From Sabellastarte sp. h YS-2021 (lineage: Eukaryota > Annelida > Polychaeta > Sabellida > Sabellidae): DNA of 64,000 nt. The stretch spans positions 155,272,881 to 155,336,880 of the forward strand of contig OZ024928.1 of NCBI GenBank assembly GCA_964017235.1, read 5' to 3'. Positions 1 through 12,069 of the stretch are shown piece by piece. Within the stretch, counting starts at the first letter, position 1, and the number at the start of each line of letters is the position of its first letter. A program made the translations under genes and the position numbers. A model generated the notes under the pieces. It saw nothing but the letters and a program-made list of their open reading frames with translations, ran no database searches and had not been told where the DNA came from.

Positions 1-1296
1 AGGAACCTGGCATATTTGACACATTTGGCTACACACAGTAATGAGCCTAACAATGATTGTAATTCTCTCTTTGTACAGGTATGCTTATTACTCCATAGCT
101 GACACATGCTTTTGACTACTTGTAACTTTTCAATGGGAATTGAAACCGTGAATTCAGTGATATCAACTACAATGCCAAAACAAGTGACTTTGGTACTTGG
201 CAGAACCAACTTTTTGGCACTAACATATAAACCTAATTCTGACAGCAATTCTTGTAGTCTAGTAAATGTTTTGCCAACTTTTGACGGTAAAGAAATACAC
301 AAAAAATGATCTATATAGTTCCATATATTATGGCCCCCCTGCCTCATAATGAAGAGTACCAAATCCGGCATTGTCTGGAAGATGGACAAACCATGTTTGT
401 ACCTGAATGGCAGAGAAAAATCAAGGAAGTAGTTTTCCCAGTATAGACCTAACAAATCTAGATCCCCAGGGTCAATAGGGGCATGGCGAAAAACCCTACT
501 GATGTCCACCTTGAAAATTTTACATCCTTTACCCAATTTGAGTACTTCATCAGTAATATTATCCACTGAAGGATACGTCAGGACAAAATCTGTGACCAGA
601 TAGCGATCACCACCTACCCCAGAGTTGACTGAATGGCCAATGGGCCAACTGAGATCAATAATTACTCTCCTATTAGCCGAGCTTGACTTGTCTCAAGTCA
701 TGAGGGGGGGGGGGGGGGGGGGGGGGTGAAAGGACCTAGCATGGCATTATTGGCAATTTCGTCTTGTAAGTAGGTGACAACGTGATCTGGGTATTTTGTG
801 GCACTTTTATGGTTAATTTGTTCACTATGCACAGCATGATTCCGATCAAAATCTAAAGGGAAGCCATATTTAATTAGGATAGGCAATTGCCAGTCCCAGC
901 ACTTCTCTAAGTATGCAGCCCATTTATCGTAATTTAATTTTGAAACAACTGGAATTTGTAAGCCCATATAATTGGGTCTGTTATCTGATCTCGATTTCCT
1001 ATGGAATTCTAAACTGTCAGTGCATTTGGATTTTTATTTGAGTCATAGACCCGGCTTTTTAGCCCATAAATGGGTATGAAGCCGAATAATGGTCCATTCT
1101 GTTGCATACACTCTTCATTACCAGGGGCTGTCTTGGCTTCCTGTATTCTCTTGCTCTTATCAGAATTTTGTAATTCAAGTGAATAGTTATCAGTACAGAC
1201 ATTTTTGGTAAGATAACTACTTATTTCGAGATCACTAGAGATTGCCTTGTTAGTATTCAACATGTTGTAAGGTTCAGAATCGACAGTACCGCACAA
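1..1296 (-). pseudogene. DIRS-like retroelement reverse transcriptase, broken
   Basis: Read on the minus strand, this is the reverse transcriptase region of a retroelement that continues past the left edge. The order is an upstream spacer (1296-1009, ending near GFIPIYGLKSRVYD), a palm-entry segment (967-727, with GFPLDFDRN), then the palm and fingers (697 to 1). Motifs include RRVIIDLSWP, KIFKVDISR and a TKRELQSLLG connection motif. The sequence pattern is that of tyrosine-recombinase (DIRS-type) elements as I know them; the recombinase itself is not in the window. It is dead: a stop interrupts the MT*DKSSS segment, a 23-base G/C run distorts the reading frame, and the catalytic YxDD box reads YIDH. 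Function before decay would have been cDNA synthesis. The class is inferred from motif style, not from a search. Confidence 0.72.
704..726. repeat. 23-base G homopolymer
   Basis: An uninterrupted run of 23 G on the + strand (C on the coding strand of the retroelement). It sits where the protein reads a run of prolines just after GPF, so it looks like slippage expansion of a short proline stretch inside a dead ORF. Confidence 0.9.
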
Positions 1297-1494
1297 TTAT
1301 CCACAGTATGTTCCCTTTAACATGGCAGTTGACCCCATTTTTTGACATTTTTTGTTATGTACTTTGGCTTAGTGTAACTGTTAGATGGTGTATATATATT
1401 TTTTTATTTATATTTTGTTTTGGGAAAAACAAGCAGCTGACTAATTGTTTTGGAAAGATTTGGGTGGCCCTGAAAAGGGTATTTTTGGTGCGAT

Positions 1495-2830
1495 TTAATG
1501 CATGCTAGTCTGCTGATTTTGGCTGACTCTGCTGGCTGGACTGGTTGGGAGGTCTTGCTTGTTCTTGCTGAGTGGTATTTGGCACTGGTGATGGTGCTGG
1601 TTGAAGTTGTGAGGGTGAAAATGGTTGTGGTGTGTCCATCTGCTGGTACTGTAGTACGGATGGTGTACTTCTGAAAAGATTTGATAATCCAGAAGTGTTG
1701 TGTTGACTATCTTCCTGTTGTCTGGAGGCAATGGATGGTGGGTTAAATGTCTTTGTTGGTCGGTTGTGGTTGAACTTTCACAATCACGGTTGGACTTTGT
1801 GGTGCTGCTATCTGAGTTGTCTGCACAGCTGGTGTGGAAACTTGTTGAGTATCCAGTATCGTGAGGATGTATTCACGTCCTGTGGCCGGTGTTTGCTTCT
1901 GGAAGTTGAAATGTTGTGGCCTGTCTCTTACATTCTTCGGCTTGTACTGTATTCCACGAAGAAGTTTCACTGTCTCATTCCTGAAGGTCCAAAAGTCTGG
2001 CTCCTCCAGATGTTCAATCTCGGAGTAGAGATAGTTGCAGAATGACTGTTGTGGATTTGGAGTAGAATACTGACGTACACCCAAGAAACTGGAAATCATC
2101 GACCTCATCTACTGGAGCTGATGTAAAACTTGATCTTCAGCAGTGGTGGTGGCAACAGCAGCTGGTCTGTGTGAAGTAACATCTGATGCCATGTTGATTT
2201 CAATCTCAGATTCAGTCTCTTGTGCAGTGTCTGGAACTGGAACTGTGGCCCCAGAAGGTCTCAGTGGTACCTTAAATGCAGAAGACCTAGACACTCCCTG
2301 CCTTCTGATGTGACTTCGTATAAAACTAAAACTGTCTCTCAACCAGGTCTGTCTTTCAGTGTTCTTCACTGCAGCTTGTCCTGACTTCATGTGAGTGAGC
2401 TTGCCATATCTAGTATGTTGAGTCTCAAAACCACTTCTTGACACTGTTGACGGATAAATTCCTGGAAGCTGCTAATCTTTCCCAGAGTGCTTCCTTCCTC
2501 TGCTTGTCTTTGAATTTTGCATGAGTCTTGCCGAACTCCACAATCGCCTCTTTGTCAGTATCACTCAGGAAAATAGACTTCTGCCGAAACTGAGTTGATT
2601 CCACATCAGTGTCTGTTCGAGGTTGCTTTTCTGCATGTTCTTTCCTCAGTGTCTTCCATCTTCTCGGACCTTTGTTTCCTCTCTCTTTCCAAACTCTCTC
2701 TATCCCTCTCCTCCTGTTCCTGTCTGTCCCTCTCCTCTCTATCCTCCCTCATCCTTCTTCTTCTCTCTATATCCTCAGCAGTATCCCCTATCTCAAACTG
2801 TGGTTGAGAATCTGTAGGTACTTTAATCTT
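1495..2830 (-). pseudogene. Degenerate MADF/SANT-BESS-like ORF
   Basis: Minus-strand coding traces in several frames. From 5' to 3': an Arg/Glu-rich charged stretch (about 2815-2640, seen as a polypyrimidine tract on +), a helical segment ending in VKKWF (about 2600-2450), a block with ETQHTRYGKLTHMKSGQ and a following RSHIRRQG (2444-2300), then after a TAG at 2111-2109 a segment with QSFCNYLYSEIEHLEEPDF (2050-1990) that resembles a BESS interaction motif, and a Gln/Thr/His-rich tail to 1495. The two largest pieces are in the same frame and separated only by that TAG; a frameshift near 2450 joins the VKKWF part. MADF/BESS proteins are DNA-binding regulators, often transposon-derived in invertebrates. 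Family assignment is from residue pattern only; a single-copy gene decay or an assembly error are alternatives. Confidence 0.42.
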
Positions 2831-2839
2831 TCCCTTCTG

Positions 2840-3595
2840 CCCCTTGGCATGCTGTCAAATTATATGTACCATTGTAGAAAAAGAAAAACTTAAAATTAAA
2901 AGTGAAACCTCAGAAAAACAAGTTTCACTCCCAGCCAGTCTAGCCTAACTCAAAACTTAAGCTAATTTGTGTAAAAGTTACCGATTGTACGATTACTTTT
3001 CCCGCACAGTCTGATTGTCATCATGTAAAGTCTGGATCATTATATTTGGGACAAGCAGGATACACAATATAGACAGACCGTAAAGTTAACCAACAGGCCT
3101 GTTGCTAGGTGGATGGACTTATGGTCTGTTACAGGGGTCGGAAACGGTCGTGAAACTATCAAATATGTCAACGATTCTTCCCAACAAGCCTGGAAACTAC
3201 AAGTGACTGTAATCGACCATGTAAACATGGGTCACAATGCCACAATTGTTTTTCCCAAAGAAAAGAATATAAATTTATTTAAAATTTCACAAATACTGGT
3301 TCTATTAATACCATAAAATGGATATCTAGTTGGAAAATATGGATTTACATATCTTGAGAAATTATATTTGAAAGCTGATGCAAAATTATGTGTCATTACA
3401 ATGTTATCAGAAATAGAATATTGAAATTGAGTATAATAATCCCTGAAAACATGTCATCTTGGAAAGAATTAATTTGAAGTTGTATCCAAATTGTCAAATA
3501 TGTATATGCATAATTATTGTACAATATTAATAAGAAGCTATAATTATGACACACAAGCTATAATGATTCAAATAAAGAAGACAATGTAAACAACC
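2840..3595. other. AT-rich stretch, nothing recognised
   Basis: Non-coding, no tandem or inverted structure that I could see. Short ORFs on both strands at 3040-3316 overlap each other and show no family resemblance. Confidence 0.5.
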
Positions 3596-3597
3596 TA

Positions 3598-4035
3598 ATT
3601 TCACCCATTGAATTCAACCCTATTTCATGCACTGGATTCAAACAAAAACAGTTTGCAAAATATTTCAACCAAATTTCACCCATTCAATTCAACCTAATTT
3701 CAATGTTAGTTTCAACATGATTTCACTGGTTGGATCCAACCAAAACGGTTTCGAAAATCTACATGTATTTCAACCAGATTTCACCCATTGAACTCAACCA
3801 GACTTCAACGTTGGTTTCAACATGATTTCACTGGTTGGATCCAACTAAAAACGGTTTATAAAATCTACACATATTTCAACCAGATTTCACCCATTGAATT
3901 TAATCAGATTTCAACATTGGTTTCAACATTATTTCACTGGCTGGATCCAACTAAAAACGGTTTGCAAAATCTACATGTATTTCAACCAGACATCTGCGTT
4001 GGATTCAACCAGATTTCAAAGTTGCGTGCCTGCTG
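3598..4035 (+). repeat. About 105-bp tandem repeat, forward array
   Basis: About four diverged units built on the phrases ATTTCACCCATTGAATTCAA, CAACATGATTTCACTGGTTG and GATCCAACTAAAAACGG. The array ends at GTGCCTGCTGGG (about 4024-4035). The same phrases recur in reverse complement at 6485-6793. The short ORF across it only reflects the repeat. Confidence 0.8.
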
Positions 4036-4039
4036 GGTT

Positions 4040-5550
4040 ATTTCTTACAGATATGGAATGGACATGAGTTCCAACAAAATTCACTGCATTACCGTCCTTC
4101 CTTTCATAAGGTTTGACCCTGTATTTGTTGCCAGAGTGATAACCACTGGACCAAGTGTTGATGTATTTTAGCTTTTTTGTTTGGTAATATCTTGATCAGG
4201 ATTGTTCAAATTCACATCAGGAAATAGGCCAAAGCCAAAGGTTGTGCATTGCTGAGCCAGTTGCAGGTGTCCAGGTTCAGGCCCTGCTTTACATACAACT
4301 TCATTTACAGCAAGATGAAAACACCCAGCTATTTGGACAAGCTATCAGCCAAGAGCTGGAAAGCAGTACCTAGTAATACAGAGAAACTCTGATTAAAGGC
4401 ATTCAAGTCCTGTAAATCTGGAGATCTCCTGACAATTCCCATGATGACTTGCCCTTGCTAAGTCGGCCTTGATGGGGAGCAACTTGTCAACTTGTCTTGA
4501 ATCTCCCTAGTGCACCAGCTGAAGCCAACTCACAAAGTAGGTGCCTCCCTGAATGCATTTCTCCCAGGTCTAAGGACCTCCTGGGGAACCCCTCTAGAAG
4601 AGGAACCAAAAGGAGAAAATTTTGACATCAGTTTAGCTTAGGTTTCATGCCAGCTAAAGACTCTCCTTCCCAGCCTGTGGGGACCATCTAGTCTTAGTTT
4701 GCATATATGGTACCACTTGCAGTTGTCAAACCTCCTGCCTCTTGAGCCTGGGATGGGTAACCTTTGGCGACTATGAGGTTAAGTCTGTCCATCATCTGAC
4801 AGAGCCAGGCATCTGGTGGTATTGTAATTGATATTTTATGAGAAGAAAAGTACAGCTGGTACTGGACCAGTAGGTTCTGGATCGCTGTGTATGAGGGGTG
4901 TCATGTGACCAGCCCTGAATGGTCAGTGATGAAGTAATGGATGGCCTATTCATGTGCCAGACAGGGATAAATGAAAATACTCATAAAACAATCTTTTGTG
5001 AGAGGGTTACTGTAATTTGCCAATTTTATTTTATCAAGATATCCAATAGATATTTTATTGCCTTTGGTAATTATTCTAGATTAATTAGTTAACAAAGATA
5101 TGTAGATTAGTTCGATTTGGTGGCTTTGAACATGAGAAGAATGAAGTTTAAAAGGATACACTGATCAACAGGTAACCAGTAAAATTTTCTTAATTATGGT
5201 AAAACATATGTCCCTTTAGCATAATGTACCACAGTGATTCTGAACATTTTGGAGTAATGTGATGTTTAGCTTGCTGACATTATACAGCAATGAATTGCAG
5301 TTATCCAATCGACTGCTTACCTAGCATTTATCAACTGTTTTTTAAACATTAGGTAACTTTTACATTCTGAGTTCCACAAACGTGCCACTGTGGCTTGAAA
5401 CGGAGAATTTTTTTTGCTCGCTTAAGAGTGCAATGTCAATTTAGTGAAAAGTTTTTAGCTATTGATTTTTATTTTGAGATTTTTCTCTTGACTAATAAAT
5501 CTTGATAAAAAAAATTTTTTTTTTAATTTTTTAAATGAAATTATTGAGAA
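4040..5550. other. Intergenic stretch, nothing recognised
   Basis: Mixed-composition DNA from 4040 to about 4990, then AT-rich. No ORF of coding character, tandem repeat or terminal repeat was seen. Confidence 0.45.
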
Positions 5551-5555
5551 AAATA

Positions 5556-6070
5556 AATATTTAATTCAACTTGTACAGAAAATCGGTACAAGTAGAAACT
5601 TGTACAACAAGTTTATGCAAGTTTCAACTTGTACCAGATAGGCTGCACTGAAAATTATTTATTTGTCAAAATGGTGCCTAAAACAGCAACTTTCTAAAAT
5701 GACAAATTCAAATGCCATTTTTTGTTGAATGATAGTCAAATGTTGATAACTTATAGGTCATATTAATTGAAAGTTTATGACAAGAAAATTAGTGCACTTA
5801 AAATTAATTTCATAAGAATGTCACCAATAACAGATGCCTTAAACTTACAAATTACTTGGACTATCAGAGTTAATTTCTTGTCATACGTTTGTCAGTTAAT
5901 TTGTCCAACAAGAAAAGGACAAGTTTAAATTTGTCAATTAGAAAGTTTGTTTTTTTAGGCACCATTTTAACAAATAATTGACAAATTAATATTTGTCAGA
6001 GGTTTTCCGTGTGTACAAATTGTAACTTGTACATAATTTTACCATCAAATATATTCAACTTGTATAACAC
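5556..6070. mobile_element. Foldback (MITE-like) element
   Basis: Inverted arms face each other: left arm with ATTTGTCAAAATGGTGCCTA (about 5661-5680) and right arm with its complement TAGGCACCATTTTAACAAAT (about 5958-5977). The outer parts carry repeated ACTTGTACA words in opposite orientations near both ends. No coding potential. Ends are approximate and no target-site duplication was resolved. Confidence 0.6.
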
Positions 6071-6484
6071 TTTGAGGCAAGTTGGATTAAAAAAATGTTA
6101 CTTAAATTTGATGTTTTAGTGAGAATACATCTTATGTTAAACATATAAATATCCTTTTTAATGTGACAATGTCAAGTCATTTCCCACACCAAAAATAAAA
6201 GTAAATTTACAGAACCACTTTAAAACTTAGCCATTTGCACTTAATATTGAAAAAAGTTTTTACAGTGATACATATCAAGCTATTACTTTGTCAGTCAGAA
6301 ATAAACTTGCATATACTGTTTATTATTAGAGTAAAATGAAGGATTGGCCTGGACTAGCTCATTAAAACTGCCCATTTTTAATACAATGAACAGAAAGTCT
6401 TCCGTGGCCTACGTGTGTAGCAGTAGTTGCATATAATCGCAGGCTGTGTGGATTGACTAACACAAATGTTGTATGTTGGACCCA

Positions 6485-6793
6485 GTATCTCCCTGCCCAG
6501 CAGGCATGAAACTTTGAAATCAGGTTGAATACAATGGATGGTTAAATCTGGTTGAAATCCATGTAGATTTTGCAAACTGTTTTTAGTTGGATCCAACAGT
6601 TTACATGGTGTTAAAGACCAACAGGTGAAATCAGGTTAAATATAATGGGTGACATTTCGTTAACATTGGATTGGGTCATGGATGAAATCATGTTGAAATC
6701 GATGGGTGATATCTGGTTGAAATACATGTGCATTTTGCAAACCTGTTTAGTTTGATCCAACCAGTAAAATTAGGTTGAACCCAATGGATGAAA
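6485..6793 (-). repeat. About 105-bp tandem repeat, inverted array
   Basis: Reverse-complement copy of the repeat at 3598-4035, starting at CCCAGCAGGCATGAAAC, the complement of the end of the forward array. About three diverged units with GGTTGAAAT and TTGGATCCAACAG words. With the forward array it could mark the two ends of one large element or two independent insertions. Confidence 0.75.
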
Positions 6794-6796
6794 TAA

Positions 6797-7208
6797 TAGG
6801 CATATTTCACAAACAAAAATCTAAATAATCTGTGCAATCCAAATACAGATTTTGATTCTTTGGATTAACTAAAATCGTGAAATGCAATTTTCTCCAGACC
6901 TGAATCCAAAATAAAAAATAACATAAACTAACATAAATATCATGTATTAATATATATTATATACATTAATATAATATCATCATATAACAGAAAATAAAAA
7001 TTCCCCAAACGTTAAAATTCCCTGCGACATTTGCAGCTATTATTTTACAAAGAATATTGGGTAATCCAAGGAATCTTAATCGGTTGATGTACCTCTCAAG
7101 GTAGATCAACGAATTCATAATCCAGATTCAGATTCAAGTTACATCACAAGTGAATCTGTTGATCTGAAGAATTTAGATTCAACAGATTACGATTGTGAAA
7201 TATGCCTA
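6797..7208. mobile_element. TIR MITE, TA target (412 bp)
   Basis: Perfect 16-base terminal inverted repeats: TAGGCATATTTCACAA at 6797-6812 and TTGTGAAATATGCCTA at 7193-7208. If the outer TA is the duplicated target, the inverted repeat is GGCATATTTCACAA, as in TA-targeting (Tc1/mariner-type) elements. The inside is also imperfectly self-complementary, with several AATCTG/CAGATT words, and has no ORF. Confidence 0.82.
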
Positions 7209-7209
7209 G

Positions 7210-8320
7210 TGCTGGAGTACAGTTTGAATTTGCAAATTACTCTTAGTTGTATCCATTGTTCTAATCTATGTTCTTCAGCACAGATTTACCTTTTTATAGA
7301 ATCATGACTTCTCACGTGGCTTGCTGAATTCTCATATATTGTTGTTATATATGTTCTGTAACATGGATTTCTCATAATAATATGTGAAATTGTAATTTTC
7401 CATATAATTCAGGCATATATGATTACTTGTTCATTGGGGATCTTTGCTGCATTGCATCTGTTTAAAATATTACGTGAGCGTACAATCAAACTTGAACACT
7501 CGGCATACAGTTATATATTATTATATATTTTCCATCTAGATATCCATTATTTTATGTTCATATAATAGGATAATCCCATTTCAATAATCTGACCACAAAA
7601 GAGTGGACCTAGCTAGACAAGCCCACACCATACTATTGAGAAAGAGTATCCACTTCATATTGTATGGTCTTGTCAGTAATTAGTTTTAGTCACAAACCTA
7701 TGTGCGAGTGCAGCAAGGCGTACTGAGAAGTAAATTAGTGAACCCCATGGCATCATTGAGCTATTGTGTTTTCAGAGTGATAAAATGTTATAACTGAAGA
7801 GCTTAGGTTCATCCTCCTTTGGACAGTGATTTCTTATTCTGTCTAAATATATTTGTCTTTTACACAAAAATGACTGTACCACATAGATTTATAAATGTGT
7901 ATGAGTTCATTACATACTAATTATTTTGATGATCACTAAGATCTGCCAATTTGATACTATATTGCTATAGATATAGGAAATATATTTACATTCTACTGTG
8001 CAAGGTAGTTTTCAGGGTAGAATTATACTTTAAAAAAATTGATATTCCATTTGCTTGGTATCCTTTGAGCTGCACTTGAAATACAACATATATAAGTAAT
8101 TTTATGATAATTTCATAGCCAAATATATTGTAGATATAAAGTTAGCTTACTAAGTAATTAAAAAGTATTCCTTGGGGTAAAACACACAAATTAAAAAAAA
8201 ACATTGTAAGAACTAAGAAGAATAAATTTAAATTATCTAGCTATATCAGATTTTTTGATGAAAAGCTCTTTTCTAGGAAATTTACACAGTTAACACACTC
8301 ATATCATCCATTTTCCAATA
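7210..8320. other. AT-rich stretch, nothing recognised
   Basis: No coding ORF and no clear repeat. Short A/T runs only. Confidence 0.45.
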
Positions 8321-8324
8321 TTTA

Positions 8325-8635
8325 GCATGTTTTTTTTTTCAAAATATGACTACATTTTCGTGTCAGAAATCAAACTCAAGTTTACTGTTGAAAAAGTGTA
8401 CATCAATTTTGGGATCATTTTAAATACTAAATCATCAAGATTTCTAGTCAAAAACATAACTATGTTTTTATGTTGGAAATCTAAACAATATTTAGTGTTT
8501 ATTATTCTTGTGAAATGTGACTACTTTTTCTAGTTGGAAATCTAAGTTAGATTTTAATGTCCAAAAAGTGTACATCAACGTCAGGATTGATTTCAACACT
8601 AAATTTACATGTTATTTAAGGTTTGTGCCTGCTGA
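8325..8635 (+). repeat. Old diverged tandem repeat
   Basis: Three decayed units of roughly 100 bp sharing GTTGGAAATCTAA-like and GTGTACATCAA-like words. The stretch ends in GTGCCTGCTGAG, close to the GTGCCTGCTGGG end of the 3598-4035 array, which suggests the same element class. Confidence 0.5.
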
Positions 8636-9089
8636 GTGGCTACTGAACATAATGTGAAACATTTAATTTAAACAATATGCAATGAACTGGAATAAACACT
8701 TAAAAACAAAATTTAGTACAAAATGTCATTTTGAATTGCAAATTATTTTATATGTTCACATAGAAGTTTTAACAATTGAAAGTAACTATGCTGTTAGCAT
8801 TTGATATTGCATTACTTTAAACTTCACCATTAATTGAGTTGAGGAGGATCCTCGTTTTAGTATGTTCAATATTTCTGCTTCTTATGTGTAAACACCACCA
8901 CATCCGGTTGAAGTTTTACATAAAATCTTGAGAACTCTCATTGAAAATATAAATCACAGTACATATATGGTCTTTGATTGTTAAACAGCATTTTCACTGG
9001 GACTTTTGATCAATCAACTGTTATGGTGAAACCTGTTAGAACAAATCGTGGGTATGTTGAAAGAAGTTTCATTTGCCACGTCTTGGGTT

Positions 9090-9360
9090 GTAAAAAGGCA
9101 GAGGATATTTACACCACCGCTGTGTACGCAATGCCGAAAAGTCGTCTTATGTACACCACCGCTGTGTACATAAGCTAGATATGGTTTCTTATGTGCACCA
9201 CCGTTGTGTATATTAGCCAGATAATGTCTCTTATGTACACCACCGCTGTGTACATAAGCTAGATATGGTTCCTTATGTACACCACCGTTGTGTATATTAG
9301 CCAGATAATGTCCCTTATGTACACCACCGCTGTTTATGTAAGCTAGATTGAATATCTTGT
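9090..9360 (+). repeat. About 52-bp tandem repeat with dimer structure
   Basis: Five units built on TTATGTACACCACCGCTGTG alternate between a form followed by TACATAAGCTAGATATGG and a form followed by TATATTAGCCAGATAATG, so the true period is a dimer of about 103 bp. Two complementary copies (CCGTGGTGTACATAA at about 9687, and again near 9727) lie 350 bp downstream in inverted orientation. Confidence 0.8.
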
Positions 9361-9778
9361 GTACATATGCAAGATATTTGGGATATTTTGTGTACCACTA
9401 AAATGTAGGTAAGCTAATGTACATGGTCTTCTACACCACCTTATTGTGCATGCTATGTCAGTCCCCCTAGAAATGGGATGATTAGTCAAATGTACCAGGT
9501 TCTAATGGCATGAAAGCCTCTACACACGGCCATCTACACACCTTACAAAAAAGTGATATATAGCAAAAATACAAAAAGAAAAACATTCTTTTTAAGATTC
9601 TATATTTCTCACTTTCCATGCAGCCAGTACAGCGAAATGGCGCCAAAACAAGAGAGATGTAAAACCCATTCTGATTGGTCGACAGCCGTGGTGTACATAA
9701 AGAACTAAAATACCCTTATGTACACAGCCGTGGTGTAAATAACCAGTTCGTTGTAAAAAACCCCACATAAACATGCAC

Positions 9779-10006
9779 GGGTGGTCACTAAGATAAACGG
9801 TCATGGAGATAAACGGTCTTCAGAAATTATCACACCAAAAACGTTTAAAGGGTTTAATAATGATATAACTCAAACTGAATGTCAGGATAAGCCTTGTTTA
9901 AATATATTTTGTCGCTTACTGTACTGCATACAGTAGTTTGTGCAATTTTGTTATTTACGCCATGTAGATGTGAAAGTTTGAAGACCGGTTATCTTTGTGA
10001 CCACCT
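9779..10006. mobile_element. Short foldback element
   Basis: GGTGGTCACTAAGATAAACG at 9780-9799 faces its imperfect complement ending in GTGACCACC at about 9997-10005. The left end also contains a second copy of GATAAACGGTC. About 227 bp, non-coding. Confidence 0.55.
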
Positions 10007-10187
10007 GTGTACAGGGTAGCATTTTGTAAACATTCATGTTGCTTTACAGACAGCTGGGTGTTTTTGTGAATTTGGTACTGTATAGAAGGGTACTCTATCA
10101 GAAAGTGCTTTGAATATGTAAATTAAAAAATGCACCTTAAAAAATTATATTAGATCATATTTTGCTTTTCCATTGTAGATCTAGTAC

Positions 10188-10882
10188 CTACTGCTCAGCC
10201 AGTGAATTTCATCACCTTCTGTCTTCTCACGTTTTTTTTCCAATTTTGCATACACATATTTTATTTTAAAATATTGCAGGAAAATTTACGGACTTCTGTT
10301 TCCTCACATTTTTTTTTTATAATACTTCTAGGAAGTCCTCACGGAATTCCATGATCTCACGTTTTCTAATTTGCATATTTTATTTCATAACATTGCTAGG
10401 CAACCCCCACGGAAGTACGAGAATATGAAGTATTTGATCTCTAACTGAACAGACGTTCTTACATAAAATACTTGCTCTTCAAGCAACATTTCTATTTATT
10501 AAATATAAAATATTGTTAGAAAATCCCACATAATTAGGCGATCTCATATTTCTTCATAAATGTTATGAGCTGCATGTACAAGTGTTTATTCTTATAAAAT
10601 GTTTGTGTATTAGTTCTGGGTACAAGTTGTTGGTCACGAGATGCTGTGGTCACCAGTTGCAAGTAAATTGTGAATTTCGTACTGCTCAGCTACCCAAGTT
10701 CGTCACCTGCTCTAAAAGCTATCAAGGAAAAGCAATATTTGCATTTAAACAAAAGGAACAAGTAGTTACAACTGTAGTGTTCATCTACGCAAAGAAAATT
10801 GATAACAGAAAGGTTTTAATGTTGTCACAAAATGCAAGTGACGAACTTGGGTAGGCGATGACCTTGGGTAGCTGAGCAGTAG
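10188..10882. mobile_element. TIR element with internal repeat
   Basis: Ends carry CTACTGCTCAGC (near 10188) and GCTGAGCAGTAG (near 10872). Inside, an extended inverted pair, CTCAGCTACCCAAGTTCGTC (about 10686) against GACGAACTTGGGTAG (about 10840), brackets the only ORF (90 codons), which shows no family resemblance. Diverged direct repeats with TCTCACGTTTT fill 10210-10400. Confidence 0.5.
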
Positions 10883-10914
10883 TAGCTTTCTACCAGTAAA
10901 CGCCCATGCTGGTC

Positions 10915-11665
10915 AACTCTGACTTTTCAGCACAAACTTAGCCCCCTTTCAATGAGAAATTCAAATTGACATAAAATATTTATTTGTGATTGGATTTTGA
11001 TAATCTAGGTATTATTTTCAGTTTTTAATTGTGGATACTATAACATTATCTTGAATCTGGTTTACATAGTTAGAATGAATCATGGACAACTCAGACCTTT
11101 GCCAACTCAGAATCAAGAGGTTTTATGACGGGTAGGTTTTGTGACAGGTTTCGCGATAAAACTATGGAGGTTTCGTGGCAGAACAGAACACACGGACATA
11201 GCACTCAAGTCATTAATATTCATCAGAAGATATGAGGGCACGGATTTCGCCTGGGATTTCCTTGTAATATTTTATAAAATAGCATAGACAAAGATCAAAT
11301 ACTTTAAACTACAGAACTCGCGGCCATAGTACCCAAGTCGTTACATACCACCATGCTAGCGGAAATCCGTGACCTCATATCTTCTTATGAATATTAATCA
11401 CTTGAGTGCTATGGCCGTGAGTTCTCGAGTTTAAAGTATTTGATCTTCATTAATGCATCCATTTTATAAAATATTGTCAGATATACTAAAATAGTGTCTA
11501 AAATATGGACCTCAGCTTTTTCATTTGAAGCGAATCCACTTTTAGTATTAATCGCGAAACCTCCAAAATATTTGTCGTGAACATGTAATGTTGCAAAACC
11601 TCCAGTATTCGCCAACTCGGACCCGTTTTGATGCAAACTTGGCCTCTTCTAAAATTCATCCCCAT
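10915..11665. mobile_element. Nested foldback element
   Basis: Two inverted pairs, one inside the other. Outer: CAACTCAGA/GTTTCGCGATAAAAC words at 11080-11160 against ATCGCGAAACCTCC and CCAACTCGGACC at 11545-11625. Inner: CATAGCACTCAAGTCATTAA (about 11199-11218) and ATATGAGGGCACGGATTTC against the complementary GAAATCCGTGACCTCATAT and CACTTGAGTGCTATGG (about 11344-11413). A related inverted fragment is at 26600-26720. Confidence 0.6.
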
Positions 11666-12069
11666 CAAGTTTGCCATTTTTTTCATATCTATTATTCAAG
11701 TATGCTTCATATTAATAAATGTCATCACTCTGCGGCGTACGCGTCCGCGTGAACAACTTCTTCTCCAAAACTACAAGACCCAGAGACATGCTGTTTTTTT
11801 TAAAAGATACCTTATCTATCGAGGATGAAAAATTGTTCAAGGCATGCAAATCTGTGTGTTCGTCTGTTTGCTAGAGACATTACAAGGGGGGTACCCCCAC
11901 CAAAAGTGTGAAAATTTCAACTTTTTATCACAATTTTCTCAGTGACTATTGCAGGGATTTCTCTCATATCTTGCATATATGTACTAGGCCAGAGGTAGAT
12001 TCTCTTGTGTGAGTATGAGACTTGGATCTGTTTTTTTTTTAATAAATTTTTTTAATAATTTTTAATGCA

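Noticed and set aside
2595..2893. Three overlapping plus-strand ORFs rich in Ser/Leu
   Set aside because: They are shadows of a polypyrimidine tract whose minus strand reads Arg/Glu-rich sequence in the broken MADF-like ORF.
10582..10854. 90-codon plus ORF
   Set aside because: Lies within a TIR element between inverted repeats, with no recognised domain; chance ORF.
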